Shown here piece by piece: positions 33,898 to 43,033 of a DNA stretch of 64,000 nucleotides. A program made the translations under genes and the position numbers. Source of the stretch: RGIG9608 sp045602425 (GTDB lineage Bacteria > Bacteroidota > Bacteroidia > Bacteroidales > Paludibacteraceae); assembly GCA_045602425.1 (NCBI GenBank), contig JAZSBO010000016.1, forward strand, positions 62,001 to 126,000. The letters run 5' to 3'. The first letter of the stretch is position 1. Every line of letters begins with the position of its first letter. The notes beneath the pieces are model-generated. The model ran no database searches. It was not told the origin of the DNA and worked only from the letters and a program-made list of their open reading frames with translations.

Positions 33898-35088
33898 ATG
33901 ATGAATGCTTTGACTGAAAAATTTATAGAAGAACACGCTTCGGATAATCTCGACCGTTTGTTGCTGAATGCTTCAAAATATCAGGGAGTAGATGTAGCAT
34001 GGGCTGTACATCAGATAGATGCTCGCCGAAAAATGAGTGCAAAGTTGCCTTCGTGGGCGAACAATCCTAAATTGCATTTTCCTGTTCGTTTGTCAATGGA
34101 GCAATGCTCTTCCGAACAGACAGCGAGGTATAAAGCATCGTTGTGCTCAGGTGATACGATGGCAGACCTGACAGGTGGTTTTGGTGTTGATTGTTTTTTT
34201 GTTGGGCAACAATTTCGAAAAGTTTTCTACGTAGAGCAAAATGCTGAACTTTGTGCATTGGCTCGCCATAATTTTTCTGTTTTAAAATTTTTGCATACAG
34301 AAATCTTAGAAGTCGCAGCAGAAACATTCCTTGCTCAAATGGGAGTTGTTGATATGATTTTTCTTGATCCTGCTCGTCGTGATGCTTTGGGACGTAAAGT
34401 TGTTGCATTGACCAATTGTACACCAGACATTACAGCATTGTTGCCACTCCTGAAGCAGAAATCGAAATACTTATTACTGAAACTATCGCCAATGCTTGAC
34501 ATTGCCTCGGTGTTGCGTCAAATGCCTTGGGTGAACGAGGTGCATGTTGTAGCGGTCGATGGCGAATGTAAAGAACTTTTGTTTTTGATAAGATGGGACG
34601 AACAATGTGAAACTCGATTTTTTGCAGTGGATTTGCAGAAAAATAACCGACAGCAAAGTTTTTCTTTTACGCTTTCCGAAGAGCAGAATGCTGTATGTGA
34701 ATATGCCAACGAGGTTGGTACTTATTTGTACGAACCCGATGTAGCAATACTGAAATCGGGAGCCTTTCGTCTTTTTGCACAACGTTTTGGGCTGAAAAAG
34801 TTGCATCAGAATACGCATCTTTATACATCTGATACATTGGTAGAGTCGTCTCCTAGTAGAATTTTCGTAGTGGAAAATCAGGCTGGTTTTTCGAAAAAAA
34901 GTCTGAATAAAATTTTGAGTAATATGAAATCGGCTAATATCTCTATTCGTAATTTTCCGGAGTCGGTCGATGTGCTTCGGCGGAGATTGAAACTAAAAGA
35001 TGGTGGCGACGATTTTTTGTTTGCTTGTACGAATTTTAATAATGAAAAAATACTTATCAAATGTAAAAGATACGTTCCTATGGGTTAA
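33898..35088 (+). CDS. Class I SAM methyltransferase with THUMP-like domain
   Basis: A 396-residue protein. The Rossmann core shows MADLTGGFGVDCFFVGQQF (motif I) and YVEQNAELCALARHNF (acidic motif II); MIFLDPARRD resembles the catalytic (D/N/S)PPY region of nucleic-acid methyltransferases. The C-terminal ~130 residues match the THUMP-like domain found with this family in Bacteroidota. It likely methylates RNA or DNA; the substrate is unknown. The ATG at 33898 is followed directly by another ATG, and both are almost at the predicted transcription start. Confidence 0.8.
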   Translation: MMNALTEKFIEEHASDNLDRLLLNASKYQGVDVAWAVHQIDARRKMSAKLPSWANNPKLHFPVRLSMEQCSSEQTARYKASLCSGDTMADLTGGFGVDCFFVGQQFRKVFYVEQNAELCALARHNFSVLKFLHTEILEVAAETFLAQMGVVDMIFLDPARRDALGRKVVALTNCTPDITALLPLLKQKSKYLLLKLSPMLDIASVLRQMPWVNEVHVVAVDGECKELLFLIRWDEQCETRFFAVDLQKNNRQQSFSFTLSEEQNAVCEYANEVGTYLYEPDVAILKSGAFRLFAQRFGLKKLHQNTHLYTSDTLVESSPSRIFVVENQAGFSKKSLNKILSNMKSANISIRNFPESVDVLRRRLKLKDGGDDFLFACTNFNNEKILIKCKRYVPMG

Positions 35089-35254
35089 TTTTCGTATTTT
35101 TACAACGTTTTTTTGGCACATTGCTTGTTAATAGAAGTAAATGTTTTTTGTAAAAACGATTAAGTATTTTATATTCAGGCAAATAATAAAATGATGAAAA
35201 GTTGTTTAAAACAGCATCTTGCGTCATTTTGGCATAATTAAGAAAATTATTTTT

Positions 35255-37669
35255 ATGGATAAATCTTTGGAAGAATTGTTGTTTGATGGTGTTGCAGAGT
35301 CGCATACAGAGTTTATACCTGTGGTGACCGACGAAGATGAAATATTGACAGTAGATGCAAAAGATGGCGATGAGTTGCCTTTGATTCCTTTGCGAAATAT
35401 GGTATTGTTTCCAGGCGTGGTATTGCCTGTTTCTGTTGGACGTGAAAAAACTTTACGATTGATACGTTCGGCATATAACAACAACGAAGAAATTTGTGTT
35501 GCAACGCAAAAAGAAGCAAAAAAAGAAGATCCCGAATTGGGTGATTTGTATGAAACGGGAACTGTTTCCAAAATTATTCGTATTTTAGAAATGCCTGACA
35601 ATACGACTACGGTGATTTTGCAAGGGAAACAGCGTGCCGATATTTTGGAACTGACTAAAACGACACCTTTTTTGCATGCAAGAGTTCAAATGCGTGAAGA
35701 TATTACGCCCGATGCTGACAATGAAGTTTTTCAGGCACTTGTAGAAGCAATCAAAGATCTTGCAGTAAAAATTATAAAATTGGGTGTTGTCCCATCGGAG
35801 GCAACGTTTGCTGTTCGTAATATAGAGCCGCCTCGTATTTTGATAAATTTTATTTGTACGAATTTTAATTTAAAGGTCGAAGACAAGATGTTGTTGCTTT
35901 TGCCTGACGAATTAGAAAAACGTGGTACATTGCTCTTGAATATGCTGACGAAGGAACTTCAGTTGCTTGAAATAAAGGCAAATATACAGTCGAAAGCTCG
36001 TTCGGGTATCGATCAACAGCAACGCGAGTTTTTCCTACAGCAACAGATGAAAACCATTCAGGACGAATTGGGTGGTGGCGACAGCGAACAAGAATTAGAT
36101 GAATTCCGTGAACGTGCAAAATCTAAAAAGTGGGACGAAAAAGTCAAAAAAGTTTTTGAAAAAGAGTTGCGACGCTTGGAGCGTACAAATCCGCATTCGC
36201 CAGACTATTCCGTACAGTTAAATTATGTAGAAACAATACTGAATCTGCCATGGAATGAATATACCGAAGATAACTTTGATTTGAAGCGTGCACAACGAAT
36301 TCTTGACAAAGACCATTATGGTTTAGATGATGTCAAAGAACGAATATTGGAGCATTTAGCTGTTTTGAAATTACAGAAAAATTTTAAATCTCCGATAATT
36401 TGCCTTTATGGACCTCCTGGAGTTGGAAAAACTTCGTTGGGGAAATCCATCGCCGAATCGTTGAATAGAAAGTATGCCCGTGTGTCGTTAGGCGGAATGC
36501 AAGATGAAGCAGAGATACGTGGACACAGAAGAACTTACATAGGAGCGTTGCCCGGTCGAATTATTCAAAATATTCAGAAAGTAGCTTCTTCGAATCCTGT
36601 TTTTGTCCTTGACGAAATAGACAAAGTGAATAGCGATTTTAAGGGTGATCCTGCATCGGCTTTGCTCGAAGTGCTCGACCCTGAACAGAATGCTACATTC
36701 CATGATAATTATTTGGATTTGGATTATGACTTGTCAAAGGTTTTGTTTATTGCAACGGCAAATAACCTGTCAGGAATAAGTAAACCATTGTTAGATAGAA
36801 TGGAATTGATAGAGGTTAGTGGCTATGTGATCGAAGAAAAAATCGAGATAGCTCAAAAATACTTAATTCCAAAGCAACTCGACGCTCATGGACTTAAAAA
36901 AACGGATTTGACGTTTTCGAAGAGTATCGTTCGCGATTTGATAGAGTCGTATACTCGTGAGTCAGGAGTCAGAGAGTTGGATAGAGTTGTGGCAAAGGTG
37001 GTGCGAAAAATTGCAAAAAAAGTCGCAATGGAGGAATCGTACAAACAAACTTTGACTATAAAAGATATTCGTGAATTGCTTGGTGTGCCTCGTTATTCGA
37101 GAGATAAATATCAAGGAAATGAGTATGTTGGAGTTGTAACGGGATTGGCATGGACAAGTGTTGGTGGCGAAATTCTGTTTATTGAAGCAAGTTTGAGTAA
37201 AGGGAAAGAGAAAAAACTGACATTAACAGGAAATTTGGGAGATGTGATGAAAGAATCGGCAGTGTTGGCATTGGAATATATAAAATCACATACTGCAGAG
37301 TTAGGTGTAGATGAAGATTCTTTGAATGAAAATAATATTCATATACACGTTCCTGAAGGAGCAATTCCTAAAGATGGTCCTTCGGCGGGAATTACTATGG
37401 TAACAGCTTTGGTGTCGGCTTTGAAAAAGTGCCGTGTACGGAAAGGTATTGCTATGACTGGCGAAATAACTCTTCGAGGAAAAGTGTTGCCTGTTGGTGG
37501 TATCCGAGAGAAAATATTAGCTGCTAAGCGAGCCGGTATTTCTGAAATAATTTTATGCGAAGAGAATAAAAAAGATATTGATGAAATAAAACCAACATAT
37601 CTGAAAGGATTAATATTTCATTATGTAAAAGATATAAAGGATGTCCTTAGGGTTGCGTTAGAGAAATAA
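35255..37669 (+). CDS. lon: ATP-dependent protease Lon
   Basis: An 804-residue LonA. N-terminal substrate-binding domain (LPLIPLRNMVLFPGVVLPV), AAA+ module with Walker A GPPGVGKTSLGKS and Walker B VFVLDEIDKV, and a C-terminal Ser-Lys protease domain with PKDGPSAGITM (catalytic Ser) and TLRGKVLPVGGIREK (catalytic Lys). It degrades damaged and regulatory proteins in the cytoplasm. ATG at 35255 is chosen over a start 36 bp upstream. No heat-shock CIRCE element is seen in the leader. Confidence 0.97.
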   Translation: MDKSLEELLFDGVAESHTEFIPVVTDEDEILTVDAKDGDELPLIPLRNMVLFPGVVLPVSVGREKTLRLIRSAYNNNEEICVATQKEAKKEDPELGDLYETGTVSKIIRILEMPDNTTTVILQGKQRADILELTKTTPFLHARVQMREDITPDADNEVFQALVEAIKDLAVKIIKLGVVPSEATFAVRNIEPPRILINFICTNFNLKVEDKMLLLLPDELEKRGTLLLNMLTKELQLLEIKANIQSKARSGIDQQQREFFLQQQMKTIQDELGGGDSEQELDEFRERAKSKKWDEKVKKVFEKELRRLERTNPHSPDYSVQLNYVETILNLPWNEYTEDNFDLKRAQRILDKDHYGLDDVKERILEHLAVLKLQKNFKSPIICLYGPPGVGKTSLGKSIAESLNRKYARVSLGGMQDEAEIRGHRRTYIGALPGRIIQNIQKVASSNPVFVLDEIDKVNSDFKGDPASALLEVLDPEQNATFHDNYLDLDYDLSKVLFIATANNLSGISKPLLDRMELIEVSGYVIEEKIEIAQKYLIPKQLDAHGLKKTDLTFSKSIVRDLIESYTRESGVRELDRVVAKVVRKIAKKVAMEESYKQTLTIKDIRELLGVPRYSRDKYQGNEYVGVVTGLAWTSVGGEILFIEASLSKGKEKKLTLTGNLGDVMKESAVLALEYIKSHTAELGVDEDSLNENNIHIHVPEGAIPKDGPSAGITMVTALVSALKKCRVRKGIAMTGEITLRGKVLPVGGIREKILAAKRAGISEIILCEENKKDIDEIKPTYLKGLIFHYVKDIKDVLRVALEK

Positions 37670-37680
37670 AAAATGCTGTT

Positions 37681-40107
37681 ATGAAAAGAATGAATCTTAT
37701 ATACGTAGCTATTGTTTTGTTTTTTGCAGTGGCTTGTTCGGAAAAGGTGGTTGAGACGCCTGAATTAGAGCTTTGGTATCGTACGCCTGCAAAAATATGG
37801 GAAGAATCGTTGCCGTTAGGGAATGGTCGATTGGGAGCAATGCCTACGGGTGGCGTTTACAGCGAAAACATTGTATTAAACGATATTACGATGTGGTCGG
37901 GTAGTTTCGATAGTTTACAACAAAATCCTAATGCACAAAAATACTTGCCAAAGATTAGAAGTTTACTTCTTGATGGCAAAAACAAACAAGCACAAGATTT
38001 AGTTTATAAATATTTTCTTTGCGGTGGAAAAGGCTCGGGTGCAGGCTCGGGTGCTAATGTCCCTTATGGTTCGTATCAGCTATTAGGTAATTTAAGATTG
38101 ACTTATCATTTCGAAGATGATTTGTTGACTGACTATCGGCGTGGTTTGGTATTGGACGATGCAACTGCTTACACCTCTTTTATGATGGGTAAAACGCATT
38201 TCTTTCGAGAGTATTTTGTCTCTCAATCGGAAGATGTTGTTGTGATAAAATTATCTGCAAGTAAAAAAGGGAAGATTGCTTTTGAAGCAACGTTAAATCG
38301 CCCACGACAAGCAAAAATATTTGTTGATGGAGATGCCATTTGTATGGAGGGGATGTTAAGTAGTGGACAAAAGAATGTTGATGGCGTTCGTTACCGAACC
38401 AAACTCAAGGTAGTTCAGTGTGGCGGTAAGCAAAAGATTGATAATAATAATTTTATAGTAGAGAATGCTGATGAAGCATATCTTTTTCTCTCATCATCAA
38501 CAGATATGCTTGATAAAGAATTTGAATTGACGGTTGAGAATTTGTTGCAAGAGGCATCAGCTTTGCCTTATGACGAGTTAAAAAAACGTCATTCGTCGGT
38601 GTATAAAGAGAAATTTAATCGTGTGCATTTTTCGCTTGGAGAAAATTCTAATAAACAACTGCCAACAGATGAGCGTTTGAGTAATTTTCAGATAGATAAC
38701 GATCCTTCTTTTGTAGCTTTGTATTTTCAGTATGGACGTTATTTGATGATTTCGGGAACACGGGAAAATACGTTGCCATTGAATTTGCAAGGCTTATGGG
38801 CAAATACAATTAATACCCCTTGGAATGGCGATTATCATCTAAATATCAATGTACAAATGAATTATTGGCCAGTAGAGATTGCTAACTTGTCGGAGTTGCA
38901 CAATCCGTTGATTGATTATATAAAGAGATTATCTGTTGCAGGAGAAGAGACCGCTCAAACTTTTTATGGTGCTGATGGTTGGGTTGCTCATGTAATTTCA
39001 AATCCTTGGCTGTTTACAGCTCCCGGCGAAGATGCAAGATGGGGTTCTACCAATACAGGTGGAGCATGGCTTTGCGAACATTTGTGGGAACATTATGCTT
39101 TTACGTTAGATAAAAGTTATTTACAATCGGTTTATCCTGTGATGAAAGGTGCTTCGGAGTTTTATCTTTCGAGTATGATACAAGAAAAAGATAGTGGCTG
39201 GTTAGTAACAGCACCATCTTCTTCCCCTGAAAATAGTTTCTATATGTCACGCACGAAAGAACCGATACAAATATGTATGGGTCCTACAATGGATACTCAA
39301 ATAGTTAGTGAGTTATTTAATAATACAAAAATAGCAGCTCAAATATTAAATGTTGATACTTGTTTTATAAATGTATTGGATAGTGCATTGTGTTTGATGC
39401 CTCCAATGCAAATTAGTAAAAATGGGTATTTGCAGGAATGGTTGCAAGACTATGAAGAGGTAGAGGTAACACACAGACATATATCGCATTTGTATGGTTT
39501 GTATCCAAGCAATCAAATATCGATAACGAAGACACCAGAATTGGCTGAAGCTGCAAAGGTTACGTTGAATCGCCGTGGTGATGCAGGGACAGGTTGGTCA
39601 CGTGCTTGGAAAATAAACTTTTGGGCACGTTTGCATGATGGCGATCGTTCTTATTCATTATTGAAAAGTTTGTTGACACCAGCTGTGTCTAACGAAAAAA
39701 AATATCACGATGGAGGTACTTATCCTAATCTTTTTTGTTCGCATCCACCATTCCAAATAGATGGAAACTTTGGAGGAATTGCGGGTATAGCAGAGATGTT
39801 GTTGCAAAGCCAAGAAGGATTTATAGAAATATTACCAGCTTTGCCATCGGTTTGGAAAACGGGTAAATATGGAGGTTTTTGTGCAAGAGGAGCTGCTGTT
39901 GTCGATGTAGAATGGAATGACTCTTCGTTGGCTGTTTCGATTGTGTCAAATGCAAGAAACAATAGTTTAAAGATAAAGAAACCTACTGGATTTAAGCGTT
40001 ATTTTATGCATAAAGGTGGTGTAACGATATCGATAGCTGACGATCTTGATGTGATTGATGTGCCGATGTCGAAAGGCGAACGTGTAGTAATAACTTGTGA
40101 AAAATAG
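37681..40107 (+). CDS. Glycoside hydrolase family 95 alpha-fucosidase, lipoprotein
   Basis: An 808-residue GH95 enzyme. The N-terminal signal IVLFFAVACSEK carries a lipobox Cys. Family signatures: WEESLPLGNGRLGAM at the start of the catalytic region; HLNINVQMNYWP with the two Asn that activate water; APSSSPENSFY with the acid Glu; PFQIDGNFGGIAG with the conserved Asp (equivalents of N421, N423, E566 and D766 of Bifidobacterium AfcA). It should release L-fucose (or L-galactose) from glycans at the periplasm or cell surface. It starts 11 bp after lon and ends 3 bp before prfA, an unusual setting with no SusCD partner nearby. Confidence 0.9.
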   Translation: MKRMNLIYVAIVLFFAVACSEKVVETPELELWYRTPAKIWEESLPLGNGRLGAMPTGGVYSENIVLNDITMWSGSFDSLQQNPNAQKYLPKIRSLLLDGKNKQAQDLVYKYFLCGGKGSGAGSGANVPYGSYQLLGNLRLTYHFEDDLLTDYRRGLVLDDATAYTSFMMGKTHFFREYFVSQSEDVVVIKLSASKKGKIAFEATLNRPRQAKIFVDGDAICMEGMLSSGQKNVDGVRYRTKLKVVQCGGKQKIDNNNFIVENADEAYLFLSSSTDMLDKEFELTVENLLQEASALPYDELKKRHSSVYKEKFNRVHFSLGENSNKQLPTDERLSNFQIDNDPSFVALYFQYGRYLMISGTRENTLPLNLQGLWANTINTPWNGDYHLNINVQMNYWPVEIANLSELHNPLIDYIKRLSVAGEETAQTFYGADGWVAHVISNPWLFTAPGEDARWGSTNTGGAWLCEHLWEHYAFTLDKSYLQSVYPVMKGASEFYLSSMIQEKDSGWLVTAPSSSPENSFYMSRTKEPIQICMGPTMDTQIVSELFNNTKIAAQILNVDTCFINVLDSALCLMPPMQISKNGYLQEWLQDYEEVEVTHRHISHLYGLYPSNQISITKTPELAEAAKVTLNRRGDAGTGWSRAWKINFWARLHDGDRSYSLLKSLLTPAVSNEKKYHDGGTYPNLFCSHPPFQIDGNFGGIAGIAEMLLQSQEGFIEILPALPSVWKTGKYGGFCARGAAVVDVEWNDSSLAVSIVSNARNNSLKIKKPTGFKRYFMHKGGVTISIADDLDVIDVPMSKGERVVITCEK

Positions 40108-40110
40108 AAT

Positions 40111-41220
40111 ATGGCAGAATCAACTTTATTAGAAAAGTTAGAAGGAATACAGCATAAATTTGATGAAGTTTCAACATTGATAACTGATCCTTCGGTTATT
40201 TCGGATATGAAGCGTTATGTGCGACTGAATAAAGAATATCGAGAGTTGGAGCAGATTGTTGAAACTAAAAAAGTGTACCAACAAAAATTGAATGCATATA
40301 GTGAAGCGAAATTATTGCTTGAAACAGAGTCTGATGCCGAGCTTATTGAAATGGCAAAAATGGAGGTAGCCGAAGTAGAACCAATGCTTGCTGAAATGGA
40401 GGAACAAATAAAATTATTGTTAATACCTTCCGATCCAGAAGATAATAAAAATGCTATTGTTGAAATTCGTGGAGGAACTGGAGGTGATGAGGCTGCAATT
40501 TTTGCAGGTGATCTGTTTAAAATGTATGCGAAATACTGTGAGTCGAAAAACTGGAGTGTACAGATTACAAGTTTTAACGAGGGGACATCAGGTGGCTATA
40601 AAGAAATTGTATTTTCGGTGTCGGGAGAGAATGTGTATGGAACGTTGAAATACGAGTCAGGAGTACATCGTGTGCAACGTGTGCCTGCTACCGAGACACA
40701 AGGGCGTGTGCATACTTCAGCAGCTACGGTGGCTGTATTGCCAGAAGCCGATGAATTTGATGTAGAGATAAATGAAGGTGAAATAAAATGGGATACATTC
40801 CGTTCGGGCGGTGCTGGTGGTCAGAATGTAAACAAGGTAGAATCGGGTGTCCGTTTGCGGTATATATGGAAAAATCCGAATACGGGTGTAGCCGAAGAAA
40901 TATTGATAGAGTGTACAGAGACGCGCGATCAGCCAAAAAATAAAGAAAGAGCATTGGCTCGCCTTCGTACAAAAATTTACGATATGGAACATCAGAAATA
41001 TGTTGATGATATAGCAGCTCGTAGAAAAACAATGGTTTCTACTGGCGACCGTTCGGCAAAAATTCGTACTTATAATTATCCACAAGGGCGAATTACTGAC
41101 CATCGAATAAATTATACAGAATACAATCTTGCTGCATTTATGAATGGAGATATTCAGGGTGTAATTGATCAATTGATTATTGCTGAAAATGCAGAGCGTT
41201 TGAAAGAGAGTGAATTGTGA
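40111..41220 (+). CDS. prfA: Peptide chain release factor 1
   Basis: A 369-residue class I release factor. The peptidyl-tRNA hydrolysis motif GGQ is in RSGGAGGQNVNKVESG, and the codon-reading tripeptide Pro-Ala-Thr is in HRVQRVPATETQGRVHTS, which marks RF1 (UAA/UAG) rather than RF2. The thioesterase start overlaps the stop codon by one base. Confidence 0.97.
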   Translation: MAESTLLEKLEGIQHKFDEVSTLITDPSVISDMKRYVRLNKEYRELEQIVETKKVYQQKLNAYSEAKLLLETESDAELIEMAKMEVAEVEPMLAEMEEQIKLLLIPSDPEDNKNAIVEIRGGTGGDEAAIFAGDLFKMYAKYCESKNWSVQITSFNEGTSGGYKEIVFSVSGENVYGTLKYESGVHRVQRVPATETQGRVHTSAATVAVLPEADEFDVEINEGEIKWDTFRSGGAGGQNVNKVESGVRLRYIWKNPNTGVAEEILIECTETRDQPKNKERALARLRTKIYDMEHQKYVDDIAARRKTMVSTGDRSAKIRTYNYPQGRITDHRINYTEYNLAAFMNGDIQGVIDQLIIAENAERLKESEL

Positions 41221-41597
41221 TGATAGAGAAAGGATTATTTTTTGAACAACAAAAAGTAGTAACACAATTGGATACTGCATTTGCGATGGGGTCGGGTTCG
41301 TTGCAAGTATTTGCAACTCCAGCGATGGTGGCATTTATGGAGAATACTGCCACGAAAGTCATTGCTCCGTTGCTGAAAATAGGTGAAACAACTGTGGGAA
41401 CAGCTATTGATGTGCAGCATTTGAAAGCGGCTTCGGTTGGCGATACTGTTTTTTGTAAAGCAACTCTTATAGATGTTGTTGGTCGTCAGTTAGTGTTTGA
41501 TATTATTGTTTCCGATATTCATAAAAATGTAATAGGAACTGCCCGACATATGCGCTTTTGGGTTAATGAAGAACGATTTTTGAGTAAATTGAAATAA
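41220..41597 (+). CDS. Hotdog-fold thioesterase, FlK-like
   Basis: A 125-residue single hotdog-domain protein: GSLQVFATPAMVAFMENTA carries the catalytic-region Thr/Glu, and VGTAIDVQHLKAASVGDTV the conserved His block of the fluoroacetyl-CoA thioesterase-like family. It probably hydrolyses a short acyl-CoA in the cytoplasm; the real substrate is unknown. Translation is probably coupled to prfA through the TGATG overlap. Confidence 0.8.
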   Translation: MIEKGLFFEQQKVVTQLDTAFAMGSGSLQVFATPAMVAFMENTATKVIAPLLKIGETTVGTAIDVQHLKAASVGDTVFCKATLIDVVGRQLVFDIIVSDIHKNVIGTARHMRFWVNEERFLSKLK

Positions 41598-41603
41598 ATT
41601 GTT

Positions 41604-41633
41604 TTTGTGTTTCGTAAATAAATTATATCTTTG
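41604..41633 (+). promoter_or_regulatory. Promoter of tRNA-Leu
   Basis: TTTG at 41604-41607 and TATCTTTG at 41626-41633 with an 18-bp spacer; the tRNA begins 12 bp later. Confidence 0.75.
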
Positions 41634-41644
41634 CAGTCGCTTTC

Positions 41645-41726
41645 GCGCACGTGGCGTAATTGGTAGCCGCGCTAGACTTAGGATCTAGTGCCGAGAGGCG
41701 TGGGGGTTCGAGTCCCTTCGTGCGCA
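41645..41726 (+). tRNA. tRNA-Leu (TAG)
   Basis: Class II tRNA with acceptor GCGCACG/CGTGCGC, anticodon stem CTAGA/TCTAG around loop CTTAGGA (anticodon TAG), a variable arm and T loop GTTCGAGTC. 82 nt. Confidence 0.95.
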
Positions 41727-41742
41727 CACATAAAGAATGAAA

Positions 41743-41764
41743 GTATTCGCTTGCGAATGCTTTT
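41743..41764 (+). terminator. tRNA-Leu terminator
   Basis: GTATTCGC (41743-41750) and GCGAATGC (41753-41760) form a stem with one G-T pair, followed by TTTT. Confidence 0.7.
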
Positions 41765-41816
41765 CTTTTCTGAAAGAAAAAAGATTTTTTTAAAGGGTTG
41801 TTTGATAAAAATAAAT

Positions 41817-41824
41817 TATCTTTG
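41817..41824 (+). promoter_or_regulatory. -7 element of rpmH
   Basis: TATCTTTG, 42 bp before the rpmH ATG; a TTG 16 bp upstream could be the -33 box. Confidence 0.65.
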
Positions 41825-41866
41825 CACCCTCAAACTGATTTAGAAAATATATAAAATACATAAGTC

Positions 41867-42025
41867 ATGAAAAGAACATTTCAACCATCGAACAGAAAAA
41901 GAAAAAATAAACATGGTTTTAGAGAAAGAATGTCGACAGCAAATGGTCGTAGAGTGTTAGCAAATCGTAGAGCTCATGGTCGTAAGAAATTGACAGTTTC
42001 TGACGAATATTGCCAAAAAGCATAA
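41867..42025 (+). CDS. rpmH: 50S ribosomal protein L34
   Basis: A 52-residue product: it begins MKRTFQPSNRKRKNKHGFRE, continues RMSTANGRRVLANRRAHGRK and ends KLTVSDEYCQKA. This is canonical bL34 with a short C-terminal extension after the usual end at the RxxGRxxL block. It stands alone between tRNA-Leu and a PASTA gene with its own promoter and terminator; the dnaA-rpmH-rnpA neighbourhood of many bacteria is absent. Confidence 0.96.
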   Translation: MKRTFQPSNRKRKNKHGFRERMSTANGRRVLANRRAHGRKKLTVSDEYCQKA

Positions 42026-42048
42026 TTCTTTTTCATATAGGATAAGTT

Positions 42049-42080
42049 AAAGTAAAGGCTTAAAAGTCTTTACTTTTTTT
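42049..42080 (+). terminator. rpmH terminator
   Basis: AAAGTAAAG (42049-42057) pairs with CTTTACTTT (42068-42076), continuing into a T run. Confidence 0.85.
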
Positions 42081-42143
42081 GTTTATTAGCAATGTCTCGT
42101 GTTTTTCTGTGCTAAATAAATAGAATTGTTATAAAAAGAATTG

Positions 42144-42151
42144 TATTTTTG
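42144..42151 (+). promoter_or_regulatory. -7 element of the PASTA-rluD pair
   Basis: TATTTTTG, 42 bp before the ATG at 42194. Confidence 0.55.
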
Positions 42152-42193
42152 CGAAAGAGATTTTTTTGCTATAGCAAAACTTTATTTGTGGAT

Positions 42194-43018
42194 ATGACTA
42201 CGATTTGGAGACTTTTGAAAAGTAAATTTTTTTGGAAAAATATCGGGGTTGCGATTCTGATTGCAACCGTTTTGCTGATAATAACGCTTTTTTCGCTTAA
42301 TCGTATTACTCACCACGGAGAACAGATAGAAGTCCCTAATTTGATAGGATTGTATGAAGAAGAAGCACGTGTTTTTTTAGAACAAAAGGGTATCTCTCTT
42401 CAGGTGATAGATTCTGTTCAAGTGCGAGATCACAAACCACGAGAGATTGTGGAGCAAAATCCTGCTCCGCATACATTCGTGAAAAAAGGTCGGCGTATTT
42501 ATATTACGGTGAATGCTCGTAATCAACGAATGTTGCCTGTCCCCGATTTGAGAGATGTGTCTTTTAGACAAGCTAAAGCTATGCTTGAATCTGTTGGATT
42601 TGAAGTAGAAAATGTGCGTTATGTACCATCCGAATTTTCGGGATTGGTGCAAGATATTTATTTTAATGGAACTCGCATTGAGGCAGGAACTCGTTTGGCT
42701 GATGGAGCGAAAGTGGAACTCGTTGTAGGACAAACGGACGAAGGTAGCGATTTGGTGCAAGTGCCGTCGTTTTTGACGCTTTCGTATGCAGAAGCACAAC
42801 GTATGTTAGCGGAAGCTGGATTTGTGTTAGGTGCGGTGGTTAATGATGAAACTATTACGTTAGAAGATGATTTGAATGCTACTTTTGTTTGGCGACAAGA
42901 ACCCAAGCAGGAGGAGTGGATGCCTAAAGGAAAACGAGTGGATTTGTGGTTGACAAAAGACGTTGAAAAACTTTCTGGTAATAATCAGTTAGAGCCAGAA
43001 GAAGAGATCTTTTTCTAA
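42194..43018 (+). CDS. PASTA-domain membrane protein
   Basis: A 274-residue protein with an N-terminal transmembrane helix (IGVAILIATVLLIITLFSL, residues ~16-35) and three PASTA domains outside (starting EVPNLIGLYEEEARVFLEQKG, PVPDLRDVSFRQAKAMLESVG and QVPSFLTLSYAEAQRMLAEAG). PASTA modules bind peptidoglycan or its precursors. There is no kinase domain, unlike PknB/Stk1. In Bacteroidota this gene commonly precedes an RluD-type pseudouridine synthase, as here. ATG at 42194 is chosen because the -7 box overlaps the earlier start. Confidence 0.88.
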   Translation: MTTIWRLLKSKFFWKNIGVAILIATVLLIITLFSLNRITHHGEQIEVPNLIGLYEEEARVFLEQKGISLQVIDSVQVRDHKPREIVEQNPAPHTFVKKGRRIYITVNARNQRMLPVPDLRDVSFRQAKAMLESVGFEVENVRYVPSEFSGLVQDIYFNGTRIEAGTRLADGAKVELVVGQTDEGSDLVQVPSFLTLSYAEAQRMLAEAGFVLGAVVNDETITLEDDLNATFVWRQEPKQEEWMPKGKRVDLWLTKDVEKLSGNNQLEPEEEIFF

Positions 43019-43033
43019 TAAAATCATTGTATA

